A DNA stretch of 24,297 nt from Caryophanales bacterium UBA7476 (GCA_002477275.1 DLOU01000046.1:1-24297); one strand, 5' to 3'. Positions 7,710-16,229 are shown, counted from the first letter of the stretch. Numbers and translations are program-made. Notes: generated by a model from the sequence alone, not told the origin.

Positions 7710-8279
7710 ATGAACTTAGTACCAATGATTGTTGACCATGAAATTAATGGAGAAAGAAGTTATGATATATTCTCTAGACTTCTTAAAAATAGAATTATTC
7801 TGCTTAGTGGTGAGATAGATGATAATGTTTCTAATAGTATAGTTGCACAGTTATTATATCTTGATTCAATAAGTCATGATGATATATCAATATATATAAA
7901 CTCGCCTGGTGGTAGTGTATCTAGTGGTCTTGCTATATACGATACAATGAACTTTGTTAAGAGTGATGTGTCTACAATTTGTGTCGGAATGGCAGCTTCT
8001 ATGGGTGCTTTTCTTCTTAGTAGTGGAAAAAAAGGGAAAAGATTTGCTCTTCCTAATAGTGAAATAATGATCCATCAACCTTTAGGTGGTGCTCAAGGTC
8101 AGGCAATAGAAATTAAAATAGTTTGTGAGCATATTCTAAATTTAAAAGAAAAACTTAACAAAATTTTGGCTAAAAATACTGGTAAAAGTTTAAAAATAAT
8201 TGAGAAAGATACAGATAGAGATAACTATATGAGTAGTTTGGATGCTGTTAACTATGGGTTAATTGATAAAATAATATAA
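7710..8279 (+). CDS. clpP: ATP-dependent Clp protease proteolytic subunit ClpP
   Basis: The 189-residue serine peptidase that forms the ClpP barrel and degrades proteins unfolded by ClpX/ClpC. The catalytic triad is in place: Ser97 in GMAASMGAF, His122 in IMIHQPLGG and Asp171 in EKDTDRD, the same numbering as mature E. coli ClpP. SPGGSV near residue 65 is also conserved. The ATG at 7710 with AGGTG upstream is preferred to the in-frame GTG at 7701, which overlaps that ribosome binding site. It is the only plus-strand gene in the window, divergent from the kinase and convergent with whiA. Besides normal turnover, it would degrade tmRNA-tagged peptides made with SmpB. Confidence 0.97.
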   Translation: MNLVPMIVDHEINGERSYDIFSRLLKNRIILLSGEIDDNVSNSIVAQLLYLDSISHDDISIYINSPGGSVSSGLAIYDTMNFVKSDVSTICVGMAASMGAFLLSSGKKGKRFALPNSEIMIHQPLGGAQGQAIEIKIVCEHILNLKEKLNKILAKNTGKSLKIIEKDTDRDNYMSSLDAVNYGLIDKII

Positions 8280-8319
8280 AAAGAATTAGCTATTTTCTAA
8301 TTTAGTAGCTAATTCTTTT
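8279..8319. terminator. Bidirectional terminator between clpP and whiA
   Basis: A perfect 14-bp stem, AAAAGAATTAGCTA (8279-8292) with TAGCTAATTCTTTT (8306-8319). T-rich tracts follow on both strands, so it can end clpP on plus and the uvrA-lgt-yvcK-whiA unit on minus. The whiA stop codon lies in one arm. Confidence 0.85.
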
Positions 8320-9212
8320 ATTTTTCTAAATCTATGATTTAATCCTGATTTTGTTATTGGTTTGTTTGTTTCTAATGATATTATTTCACTTAGTTCTTTT
8401 AGTGAAGCTTCAGGATATTTTTTTCTATACTCAAATACTTCTTGAGTTTTTTCATCAAGTAGTTCTACAAGCATATTTTTTTCAATTATTTCTATATATT
8501 TTAACTGTTCATTTGCTGTTTGAATAACTTTATCTATATTTGCTTGTTCACAATTATTTAATCTATTTGCCATATTTTTTTCTTGATGATATACTCTAAC
8601 ATCTTCAAAATATAATACTGCATTTGTTGCTCTAATAATTTTTAAAAAATCACTTATCTTGTCTGCTTCTTTTATGTAAATCATAAAACCATTATTTCTA
8701 CTAAGTATTTTAGCATTTAAATCAAATATATTAAGAAGTCTTTGTACAAATACAGATTCATCTGGTTTATCTATTAAAAATTCCATGTGATAAGAAGTTT
8801 GCGGATCATTAATACTTCCTTGACATAAAAATGTTCCTCTAAGATATGCTCTTATTTCTTCATTTGCTCCTGTTATATATGTTGGTGGGGTTTCTAAATA
8901 AGTATTATCTTTTGAGTAGTAACCAACATCTTGTAAAATAAAATCTACTTTTTCATCTATTGTTATTAGATTTAATTTAGTTTTTGAAAAGTTAACATTA
9001 TCTTTCTTTCCAAATTTTGCGTTTACATCATAAATATCTCTTATAAATTTTGCAATTCTATCAGCAATTGTTTTATTTTCAGTGGTTAAATATAACTTTC
9101 CATCTTCAATATATCCATTATTTCTAATAAATCCAGAAAGTTCCGCCAACATCTCTGATCTAGTATCATATATTTCTGATATTTCATTTTTTATTTTTGT
9201 AGTAAAAGACAT
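8286..9212 (-). CDS. whiA: DNA-binding protein WhiA
   Basis: A 308-residue WhiA. The family combines an N-terminal LAGLIDADG-like homing-endonuclease fold, which has lost cleavage activity, with a C-terminal helix-turn-helix. Visible landmarks are the start MSFTTKIKNEISEI, RAYLRGTFLCQGSINDP near residues 125-140, MANRLNNCEQANIDK near residue 215, and the HTH with SLKELSEIIS and KSGLNHRFRKIKELA at about residues 268-303. In non-sporulating Bacillota, WhiA influences division and chromosome segregation. The ATG follows GAGGGAT, and one base separates it from the yvcK stop. It is the last gene of its operon. Confidence 0.96.
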   Translation of the reverse strand: MSFTTKIKNEISEIYDTRSEMLAELSGFIRNNGYIEDGKLYLTTENKTIADRIAKFIRDIYDVNAKFGKKDNVNFSKTKLNLITIDEKVDFILQDVGYYSKDNTYLETPPTYITGANEEIRAYLRGTFLCQGSINDPQTSYHMEFLIDKPDESVFVQRLLNIFDLNAKILSRNNGFMIYIKEADKISDFLKIIRATNAVLYFEDVRVYHQEKNMANRLNNCEQANIDKVIQTANEQLKYIEIIEKNMLVELLDEKTQEVFEYRKKYPEASLKELSEIISLETNKPITKSGLNHRFRKIKELATKLENS

Positions 9213-9213
9213 C

Positions 9214-10167
9214 TTAATCCCTCATTAAATAAAACATTATTAATGATGCTAGTTTAATGCTATCATGTCTTAAGTGTTCTTCTTCTACTTTAAAGATATC
9301 AGATTCTATTAATTCAACATTTAGACTTTCAATTTTTTCTTTATCTATTGATACAGGATCTTTTTGCTCTTCTGATAAATATTTTTTTACTATTTTTTCA
9401 TCTATTTTAGAATTACTTGCTATTACAACGTTAATTTTTCTTTTGTTTAAATAGTTATTTATTAACTCTATATGATCTCCAACTGTAAAATCATCTGTTT
9501 CTCCTGGTTGAGTCATTGCATTACAGATATACATAATTGGTGATTTTGATTTATCTATTGCATCTAATACTGATCTACATATTATGTTTGGAAGTAGACT
9601 TGTATAAAGACTACCCATACTTAATATTATTAAATCTGATTCTTTTATTGCGTCTATTACCTCATCAAGTACCTTTGGCTCTTCTTTATAAAAGATATGA
9701 TCAATAGTTTCATCAGTTTCTGTTATTTCGCATTCCCCTTCAACTATATTTCCTTCCTTTGTTGTTGCCATTAGTGTAATATTATTATCTTCTGATATTG
9801 GAAGTACTGTGTGTCTAACATCTAATAATTTTGATAGATGTTTTATAGATTCTTTTAAGCTTCCTGTTATATCAAGCATAGATGTTAGAATTAGATTTCC
9901 TACTGCATGACCATTAAGGTCACTTGATGTTTTAAATCTATATTCAAGCATTTTCTTTATATCTTCATCAGTATCTGATAAGTTTGATATTACTTTTCTA
10001 ATATCTCCTACTGCAGGAGTATTAAATTCTTGTCTAAGTCTTCCTGTTGATCTTCCGTTGTCTGATACAGTTATGATTGCTGTTATATCTACAGGAAAAT
10101 CTTTTAAACCTCTTAGTAGTGTTGATAAACCTGTTCCTCCACCGAAAACAACTACTTTCTTTCTCAT
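9214..10167 (-). CDS. yvcK: YvcK/CofD-like protein (gluconeogenesis factor)
   Basis: A 317-residue YvcK. These proteins bind UDP-sugars and are needed for normal cell shape and growth on gluconeogenic carbon sources in Bacillus. The nucleotide-binding N-terminus VVVFGGGTGLSTLLRGLK is clear, followed by TVSDNGRSTGRLR and PAVGDIRKVISNLSD; GHAVGNLI and MGSLYTSLLPNI are further family motifs. The gene lies directly between lgt and whiA. The usual upstream partner rapZ is missing: lgt takes that place. Confidence 0.96.
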   Translation of the reverse strand: MRKKVVVFGGGTGLSTLLRGLKDFPVDITAIITVSDNGRSTGRLRQEFNTPAVGDIRKVISNLSDTDEDIKKMLEYRFKTSSDLNGHAVGNLILTSMLDITGSLKESIKHLSKLLDVRHTVLPISEDNNITLMATTKEGNIVEGECEITETDETIDHIFYKEEPKVLDEVIDAIKESDLIILSMGSLYTSLLPNIICRSVLDAIDKSKSPIMYICNAMTQPGETDDFTVGDHIELINNYLNKRKINVVIASNSKIDEKIVKKYLSEEQKDPVSIDKEKIESLNVELIESDIFKVEEEHLRHDSIKLASLIMFYLMRD

Positions 10168-10183
10168 GTTAAATCTCCTTATT

Positions 10184-10996
10184 TTAGAATTCTTCTCTTT
10201 TTGTATTATTTAAATTGTGATATAGTTCAGATTTCTTAAATATTATAGGTCTTAGTATTAAATATATACCTAGAAGAATTAGTATAATTGAAACTATTTG
10301 AGCAACTTTAAAATTACCAATCATTAAACTATCCATTCGAAGTGATTCTATATATAGTCTTCCTATAGAATAATATATACAATATGCTCCTGTTAATGAT
10401 CCAACTTTAATATTTTTAAATCCTCTTATTATCAACAATATAATAAATCCATTTAAACTCCATAATGATTCATAGTAGAATGTAGGTTCATGATATTCAC
10501 CTAATATTTTCATTCTTTCTATTATGAAATTAGGAATCATATTTTTTTGTAAATGTGCTAAACTCACTACTGGTCCATAAGCTTCTTGATTAAAGAAATT
10601 ACCCCACCTTCCAATTGATTGAGCAATTATTAGTCCTACAACCATCATATCTAATAACTTTAAAAAGTTATATTTTCTTTTTCTACTAAAATATATTACG
10701 TATAGAAGGCCTCCTATTATACCACCATGTATTGCTAGTCCTCCATTCCATACCTCAAGAATTTCTAATTTATTACTTAGATAATAGTTTAAGTTAAAAA
10801 GTACATAATAAATTCTAGCACCTATAAGTCCATAAATAACTGTGCAGAAAAACAAGTCAGTAAAGTCTTCAAGACTAATTCTTTGTTTTTTTGCTTCTAA
10901 ATAAACAATTGTTACTCCAGTAAAAATTGCAATTAGTATTATTATTGAATACCAATAAATTTGCATGAACCCCAAATCAATAGCTACTCTATTCAT
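10184..10996 (-). CDS. lgt: Prolipoprotein diacylglyceryl transferase
   Basis: A 270-residue membrane enzyme that transfers diacylglyceryl from phosphatidylglycerol to the lipobox cysteine of prolipoproteins. About seven membrane helices are visible. Family signatures include GGLAIHGGIIGG near residues 84-95 and GRWGNFFNQEAYG near residues 128-140, with the catalytic-site Arg and Asn. The ATG at 10996 has a full AGGAGG. It lies 16 bases after uvrA and 16 before yvcK. The putative lipoprotein at 41-526 is a likely substrate. Confidence 0.97.
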   Translation of the reverse strand: MNRVAIDLGFMQIYWYSIIILIAIFTGVTIVYLEAKKQRISLEDFTDLFFCTVIYGLIGARIYYVLFNLNYYLSNKLEILEVWNGGLAIHGGIIGGLLYVIYFSRKRKYNFLKLLDMMVVGLIIAQSIGRWGNFFNQEAYGPVVSLAHLQKNMIPNFIIERMKILGEYHEPTFYYESLWSLNGFIILLIIRGFKNIKVGSLTGAYCIYYSIGRLYIESLRMDSLMIGNFKVAQIVSIILILLGIYLILRPIIFKKSELYHNLNNTKREEF

Positions 10997-11012
10997 GTAC
11001 TTTCCTCCTAGC

Positions 11013-13829
11013 CTATTTGATTATTTTCTTTAAAAACTGTCCAGTATATGATTTTTCATTTTTCATTACTTCTTCTGGTGTTCCTTTTGCAATTATTTCT
11101 CCACCACCAGATCCTCCTTCTGGACCTAAGTCGATTATATAATCAGCTACTTTTATAACATCTAGGTTGTGTTCAATTATTACTACTGTATCTTTATTAT
11201 CTACTATTTTTTGTAAAATATCAAGTAAGCGTTTAATATCATCTATATGAAGTCCAGTTGTAGGTTCATCTAATACGAACAATGTTTTTCCTGTTGCCTT
11301 TTTTTGTAATTCTTTAGCTAGTTTTACTCTTTCAGCTTCTCCACCTGATAAAGTTGGAGCACTTTGTCCTAGTTTAATATATCCTAAACCTACGTCTTCT
11401 AGCACCTGTAATTTATGTTTAATTTTTGGAATGTTTTCAAAAAATTCTAATGCTTCTGATACTCTCATATCTAGTACTTCAGCTATATTTTTACCTTTAT
11501 ATTTTATGTTTAATGTCTCTGTATTATAACGTGTTCCATGACATACTTCACATGGTACATAAACATCTGGTAAAAAATGCATTTCTATTTTTTTAACTCC
11601 ATCACCACGACAGGCTTCACATCTTCCACCTTTTACGTTGAATGAAAATCTATTTTTTTCAAATCCATACATCTTTGCTTCTTTTGTTGTAGTAAATAAT
11701 GTTCTAATATCATCAAATACTCCAGTATATGTTGCTGGATTACTTCTTGGTGTTCTTCCTATTGGATTTTGTGATATTGCGACTATCTTATCTAGATTAT
11801 CTATTCCAAGTATCTTATCGTGTTTTCCGGGTTTTTCTTTACTTTTATATATTTTTTGAGAAACAGCTTTACATAGTATTTCATTAATTAATGTACTCTT
11901 ACCTGATCCTGATACTCCTGTAATACAAGTGAATGTTCCAAGTGGAATATCTACATCAATATTTTTTAAGTTATTTTCTTTTGCACCTTTTATTTTTAAG
12001 AATTTTTTGTTGCCTTTTCTTCTTGTTTTTGGAATTTCTATACATTTTTCTCCAGTTAAGTACTTTCCAGTTAAACTATTAGGATTCTTCATTACTTCTT
12101 CTGGAGTACCAGCAGCCATAACTTCTCCACCATGGTCTCCAGCTCCTGGTCCAATATCTACCAGATAGTCAGCTGCAAGCATTGTATCAGTATCATGTTC
12201 TACAACTATTAATGTATTTCCTAAATCTCTCATCTCAAGCATAGAGTTGATTAGTCTTTCATTATCTCTTTGATGAAGTCCAATTGATGGTTCATCTAAA
12301 ACGTATAATACTCCTGAAAGATGTGAACCTATTTGAGTAGCAAGTCTTATACGCTGTGCTTCTCCACCTGATAGTGTTCCTGCACTTCTTGATAAAGTTA
12401 AATATTCAAGTCCTACATTTGATAGGAAGTTCAATCTATCTTTTATCTCTTTAATAACAAGTCTAGCTATTTCTTCTTGTTCTTTTGTAAGTTTTAATTT
12501 ATCAAAAAATGGTATTAATTCTTTAATAGACATTTCTGTTACTTCAAAAATATTTTTTCCACCAAGTTTTACTTGTAATACATCATCATTTAGTCTTGCT
12601 CCATGACATCTTTCACAAGTGTGTTCTATCATATAATTATCAAGCCATTCTCTTACCCAATTTGAGTTGGTTTCTAAATGTCTTCTCTCTAAATTGTTAA
12701 TAATTCCTTCATAAAACTCTTTTTTATTATATTTAGTTCCACCTTTGGATGAATACTGAAAGTGAATAATTTCATCAGAACCATATAGAATTATTTCTTG
12801 TTCTCTTCTTTTTAGTTTCTTCCATGGAGTATTCATTTTGATTTTGTAATGCTTGCAAACACACTCTAGTTTCAAATAGTCTAATCCTTCTGGATCATCA
12901 GTTAATGTTTTTATACATCCATCAGCAATAGATTTAGTATCATCTGGTATTAGTAATTCTTCATCTATTTGTTGTTTAACTCCTAATCCTTTACATTCTG
13001 GACATGCTCCATATGGTGCGTTGAAACTAAACATTCTTGGCTCTAACTCTGGAAGAGAAAACTCACAATGAGGACAAGCAAATTGTTCAGAGAATACTAA
13101 TTCTTTTTTGTCTTCTCCTAGTATTTGAATTACTACTTTTCCTCCTGATAACTTAGTAGCCTGTTCAATTGCTTCAAATAATCTACTTCTTGATTCTTCT
13201 TTTAAAGCAATTCTATCTATTACAACATCTATTTTATCTTTTTTATTCTTATCTAAAGTTATTTCTTCACCTAAGTCATACATTTCATCATTTACACGAA
13301 CTCTTACATATCCATCTTTTCTTAATTTATCAAACAGGTCCTTATGAGTTCCTTTTTCTCCATGTACTACTGGTGACATTATTATTAACTTTGTACCTAA
13401 TGGATATTCTATTATTTTATTTGTCATTTCTTCAACACTTTGACTTGATATTGGTATATTATGATTTGGACAGAATGGAACTCCAACACGAGCAAAAACT
13501 AGTCTTAAATAATCATATATTTCTGTTACTGTACCAACAGTTGAACGTGGATTATTATTAGTTGTTTTTTGATCTATTGATATAGCTGGAGATAATCCTT
13601 CTATTGAATCTACATCTGGTTTTTCTGACCCACCTAAAAATTGTCTAGCATAAGCAGATAAACTTTCTACATATCTTCTTTGTCCTTCTGCATATATAGT
13701 ATCAAAAGCTAAGCTACTTTTACCTGAACCTGATACGCCTGTCATAACAACAAGTTTATTCTTTGGTAATTCTATATTAATATTCTTAAGATTATTTTCT
13801 CTTGCTCCTTTAATAATAATTTTGTCCAT
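11013..13829 (-). CDS. uvrA: Excinuclease ABC subunit A
   Basis: A 938-residue UvrA, the damage-recognition ATPase of nucleotide excision repair. Two ABC modules are complete: Walker A GVSGSGKSS at 31-39 and GVSGSGKST near 635-643, signatures LSGGEAQR near 484 and LSGGEAER near 826, and DEPSIGL and DEPTTGL Walker B regions. Zinc modules CPHC...CPEC (about 251-278) and CEAC...CEVC (about 736-760) are intact. The ATG follows GGTGAT. It has its own extended -10 promoter and heads uvrA-lgt-yvcK-whiA, separated from uvrB by the orphan cassette. No Bacillus-type SOS box was found upstream. Confidence 0.98.
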   Translation of the reverse strand: MDKIIIKGARENNLKNINIELPKNKLVVMTGVSGSGKSSLAFDTIYAEGQRRYVESLSAYARQFLGGSEKPDVDSIEGLSPAISIDQKTTNNNPRSTVGTVTEIYDYLRLVFARVGVPFCPNHNIPISSQSVEEMTNKIIEYPLGTKLIIMSPVVHGEKGTHKDLFDKLRKDGYVRVRVNDEMYDLGEEITLDKNKKDKIDVVIDRIALKEESRSRLFEAIEQATKLSGGKVVIQILGEDKKELVFSEQFACPHCEFSLPELEPRMFSFNAPYGACPECKGLGVKQQIDEELLIPDDTKSIADGCIKTLTDDPEGLDYLKLECVCKHYKIKMNTPWKKLKRREQEIILYGSDEIIHFQYSSKGGTKYNKKEFYEGIINNLERRHLETNSNWVREWLDNYMIEHTCERCHGARLNDDVLQVKLGGKNIFEVTEMSIKELIPFFDKLKLTKEQEEIARLVIKEIKDRLNFLSNVGLEYLTLSRSAGTLSGGEAQRIRLATQIGSHLSGVLYVLDEPSIGLHQRDNERLINSMLEMRDLGNTLIVVEHDTDTMLAADYLVDIGPGAGDHGGEVMAAGTPEEVMKNPNSLTGKYLTGEKCIEIPKTRRKGNKKFLKIKGAKENNLKNIDVDIPLGTFTCITGVSGSGKSTLINEILCKAVSQKIYKSKEKPGKHDKILGIDNLDKIVAISQNPIGRTPRSNPATYTGVFDDIRTLFTTTKEAKMYGFEKNRFSFNVKGGRCEACRGDGVKKIEMHFLPDVYVPCEVCHGTRYNTETLNIKYKGKNIAEVLDMRVSEALEFFENIPKIKHKLQVLEDVGLGYIKLGQSAPTLSGGEAERVKLAKELQKKATGKTLFVLDEPTTGLHIDDIKRLLDILQKIVDNKDTVVIIEHNLDVIKVADYIIDLGPEGGSGGGEIIAKGTPEEVMKNEKSYTGQFLKKIIK

Positions 13830-13848
13830 ACTTCATCACCTATCGCAT

Positions 13849-13857
13849 ATTATAACA
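13849..13857 (-). promoter_or_regulatory. uvrA: Extended -10 promoter of uvrA operon
   Basis: TGT-TATAAT on the minus strand about 20 bases before the uvrA ATG, just downstream of the cassette terminator. The -35 region is only T-rich. Confidence 0.55.
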
Positions 13858-13872
13858 TTATTTTAAAAAAAT

Positions 13873-13899
13873 AAAAAGTGGGATTTCTTTCCACTTTTT
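13873..13899 (-). terminator. Terminator downstream of the orphan repeat frame
   Basis: AAAAAGTGG (13873-13881) and CCACTTTTT (13891-13899) make a 9-bp stem with a T-run on the minus strand. It closes the region between uvrB and uvrA and precedes the uvrA promoter. Confidence 0.75.
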
Positions 13900-13909
13900 A
13901 GTTATTATT

Positions 13910-13927
13910 TCCACAGAAGTTGTGGAT
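13910..13927 (+). repeat. 18-mer palindromic repeat, copy 1
   Basis: TCCACAGAAGTTGTGGAT is a hairpin-forming 18-mer (TCCACA/TGTGGA, 5-base loop). It matches the copy on the opposite strand at 14235-14252 at 17 of 18 bases, and both are followed by T-runs pointing inward. It is not followed by a T-run on the minus strand, so it is not an obvious terminator there. Confidence 0.7.
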
Positions 13928-13943
13928 ATTTTTTTATTTCAGC

Positions 13944-14219
13944 TTATCTTCCGATGCTTCTACCATCAGTGCCACGTAACGATCTTTCTTCATTTTCTAT
14001 TTCTGCATCAATATCACCTAACATAGAAGCTAATTCTTCTGAACTTTTAGATTCTTCTTTTTTACCTCTTGGTCCATCTGTTCCTCTTAAGTTTCTTTCT
14101 GCTCCTGCTATTTCTCTTTCTAATTCAATATCTCCAAGATTATTTGGAGCTTCTTTTCCTCCTATTGTAATTATATCATTTCTTTTAATACGTTCAATTA
14201 ATTTAGATTTTAATTTACA
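13944..14219 (-). pseudogene. Start-less open frame with two LGDI...LRGTDG repeats
   Basis: A frame open for 91 codons after a TAG at 14220-14222 and ending in TAA, with no ATG, GTG or TTG before codon 66. Its translation holds two similar blocks: codons 28-51 (LGDIELEREIAGAERNLRGT, then DGPR) and 67-90 (LGDIDAEIENEERSLRGTDG, then RSIG). The shared LRGTDG is written with different synonymous codons in each copy (AGA/CGT, GGA/GGC, ACA/ACT, GGA/GGT), and codons follow the G-first, A/T-last pattern of real genes here, so it has evolved as protein. The first part, about codons 7-27, is basic. I recognise no family. A 5'-truncated gene is the simplest reading; a rare ATT start or an unseen frameshift is possible. 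Confidence 0.55.
14170..14197 (-). promoter_or_regulatory. Promoter-like sequence inside the orphan frame
   Basis: TTGAAC (14192-14197), a 16-base spacer and TATAAT (14170-14175) preceded by TGA (extended -10) on the minus strand. A GGAGG follows within about 10 bases, but no start codon lies at a workable distance from it. With the terminator at 13873-13899 it would make a transcript of roughly 280-290 bases. Confidence 0.5.
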
Positions 14220-14229
14220 CTATTTGTCA

Positions 14230-14258
14230 AAAAAATCCACAATTTCTGTGGATTTTTT
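14230..14258 (-). terminator. Terminator of uvrB
   Basis: A 12-bp stem, AAAAAATCCACA (14230-14241) with TGTGGATTTTTT (14247-14258), loop ATTTC. The minus strand continues in a T-run. The uvrB stop codon is in the stem. Confidence 0.9.
14235..14252 (-). repeat. 18-mer palindromic repeat, copy 2
   Basis: TCCACAGAAATTGTGGAT on the minus strand, inside the uvrB terminator. It is inverted relative to the copy at 13910-13927 (17 of 18 bases), so the two bracket a segment of about 340 bases. Confidence 0.7.
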
Positions 14259-16203
14259 ATTTTGCCTTTAATTCAAATAATATGTCTCTTAATTCCATTG
14301 CTCTTTCAAAATCAAGATTACTTGCTGCTTCTCTCATTTCTTTTTCTATTTCATCTATTGTTTTAGAAAGCTCTTTCTTGCTCATCTCCTTATCTTCTTT
14401 TATAGATGTATCTTTATTACTTATAACTTCTCTTATTTCTTTTGAAATAGTTTTAGGAACTATACCATGTTCTTCATTATATTTTTCTTGAATTTCTCTA
14501 CGTCTTTTTGTCTCAGAAATAGCTTCTTCCATACTATCAGTTATTTTATCCCCATACATTATTACATGTCCTTTACTATTTCTTGCACATCTACCTATTG
14601 TTTGAATCAAACTTCTTGTACTCCTTAGGAATCCTTCTTTATCTGCATCTAATATTGCGATTAACGATACTTCTGGAATATCTAGTCCTTCACGAAGAAG
14701 ATTTATTCCAACTAGTACATCATATTTGCCAGTTCTTAAGTCATGAATAATTTGAATTCTTTCAAGTGTTTTTACTTCTGAATGAAGATAGGCAACTTTT
14801 ATATCTAATTCTTTTAAGTAGTTTGTTAACTCCTCTGCCATTCTTATAGTTAGTGTTGTAACTAAAACTCTTTCATTTAATTCTACTCTTTGTCTTATTT
14901 CTCCTAATAAGTCATCTATTTGTCCCATAGTTTTTCTTACTTCAATTGTTGGATCAAGTAGTCCAGTTGGTCTAATAATTTGTTCAGCATATTCGTTTCC
15001 AGATTTTTCTAATTCATAATCTCCAGGAGTAGCTGAAACACATATTACTTGATTAATTTTATTTTCAAATTCTTCATATTTTAAGGGTCTATTATCTAGT
15101 GCACTTGGAAGACGGAATCCAAAATCAACTAAGTTTTGTTTTCTTGCTCTATCTCCATTATACATAGCTCTTACTTGTGGAAGAGTTACATGTGATTCAT
15201 CTATTAATAATAAAAAATCTTTATCAAAGAAGTCCATTAATGTTTCAGGAGTTTCTCCTTCAGCACGTCCTGCCATATGTCTTGAATAGTTTTCTATTCC
15301 AGAACAAAATCCTGTTTCTTCTAACATCTCTAAATCATAATTTGTTCTTTGTTCAATACGTTCTGCTTCGAGTGGTTTATTATGTTCTTTAAAATAAGCT
15401 ATTCTTTCTATTTCTTCTTCTTTTATTCTTTTTAATGCTTCTTTTAGTTTTTCATCACCAACTACGAAGTGACTTGCTGGAAAAATTGCTATACTCTTCT
15501 TATTTTCAATTACTGTTCCTGTTAATACATCTATTGCTGAAATTCTATCTATTTCATCACCAAAGAATTCTATTCTATATCCAGTTTTATCTTGAGAAGC
15601 TGGAATTATATCTAGTACATCCCCTTTTGATCTAAATGTACCTCTTTTAAAATCAAGTTCATTTCTTTCATAAAGCATATCAATAAGTTTCATCATTACT
15701 TTTTCTCTTGATATTTCATCACCTATGTGAAGATTAAGCATTTTACTTGCATATTCTTCTCTTTCACCTATTCCATAAATACAAGAAACACTTGATACTA
15801 CTATTGTATTTCTATATGAAATAAGTGAACCTGTTGCTGAGTGTCTTAACTCATCTATTTCATCGTTTATAGAAGAATCTTTTTCTATATAAGTATCTGT
15901 TGAAGGAACATATGCTTCTGGTTGATAGTAGTCATAGTATGATACAAAATATTCAACATGATCATTAGGAAATAATTCTTTCATTTCCGCATAAAGCTGA
16001 CCTGCTAATGTTTTATTATGTGCAAGTATTAAAGTTGGTTTATTTACTCTAGCAATTACATTAGCCATAGTAAATGTTTTACCTGTACCTGTAGCACCTA
16101 ATAGAACTTGCCATTTTTTTCCTTCTTCTATTCCATTAACAAGTTTATCTATTGCTTCTGGTTGATCACCTGAAGGTTTATATTTTGATACCAAGTTAAA
16201 CAT
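14257..16203 (-). CDS. uvrB: Excinuclease ABC subunit B
   Basis: A 648-residue UvrB, the helicase-like subunit that verifies damage after UvrA loading and recruits UvrC. Walker A GATGTGKT lies near residues 37-44. The beta-hairpin region YYDYYQPEAYVPSTDTYIEK is near 91-110, LLIDESHVTLPQ holds the Walker B, and LREGLDIPEVSL and QTIGRCARNSKG are helicase motifs. A C-terminal UVR domain (about 612-646, NLDFERAMELRD) is complete. The ATG at 16203 follows GGAGGG. The gene is separated from uvrA by a terminator, the orphan cassette and a second terminator, so the two are not simply co-transcribed. Confidence 0.98.
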   Translation of the reverse strand: MFNLVSKYKPSGDQPEAIDKLVNGIEEGKKWQVLLGATGTGKTFTMANVIARVNKPTLILAHNKTLAGQLYAEMKELFPNDHVEYFVSYYDYYQPEAYVPSTDTYIEKDSSINDEIDELRHSATGSLISYRNTIVVSSVSCIYGIGEREEYASKMLNLHIGDEISREKVMMKLIDMLYERNELDFKRGTFRSKGDVLDIIPASQDKTGYRIEFFGDEIDRISAIDVLTGTVIENKKSIAIFPASHFVVGDEKLKEALKRIKEEEIERIAYFKEHNKPLEAERIEQRTNYDLEMLEETGFCSGIENYSRHMAGRAEGETPETLMDFFDKDFLLLIDESHVTLPQVRAMYNGDRARKQNLVDFGFRLPSALDNRPLKYEEFENKINQVICVSATPGDYELEKSGNEYAEQIIRPTGLLDPTIEVRKTMGQIDDLLGEIRQRVELNERVLVTTLTIRMAEELTNYLKELDIKVAYLHSEVKTLERIQIIHDLRTGKYDVLVGINLLREGLDIPEVSLIAILDADKEGFLRSTRSLIQTIGRCARNSKGHVIMYGDKITDSMEEAISETKRRREIQEKYNEEHGIVPKTISKEIREVISNKDTSIKEDKEMSKKELSKTIDEIEKEMREAASNLDFERAMELRDILFELKAK

Positions 16204-16229
16204 AATATTCCCTCCTTAATTTCTAATAT

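Noticed and set aside
13169..13561. Plus-strand open frame of 130 codons rich in Leu, Tyr, His and Phe
   Set aside because: It lies wholly inside uvrA on the opposite strand and has the composition of an antisense shadow.
13944..14165. Known structured RNA (RNase P RNA, tmRNA, SRP RNA or 6S) in the uvrB-uvrA spacer
   Set aside because: None of the conserved sequence blocks of these RNAs could be found, and the codon pattern argues for protein-coding ancestry.
13954..14271. Plus-strand open frame of 105 codons opposite the orphan repeat frame
   Set aside because: It is Ser/Pro/Leu-rich, has no ribosome binding site, and runs into the uvrB 3' end. Its openness follows from codon-aligned purine-rich coding on the other strand.
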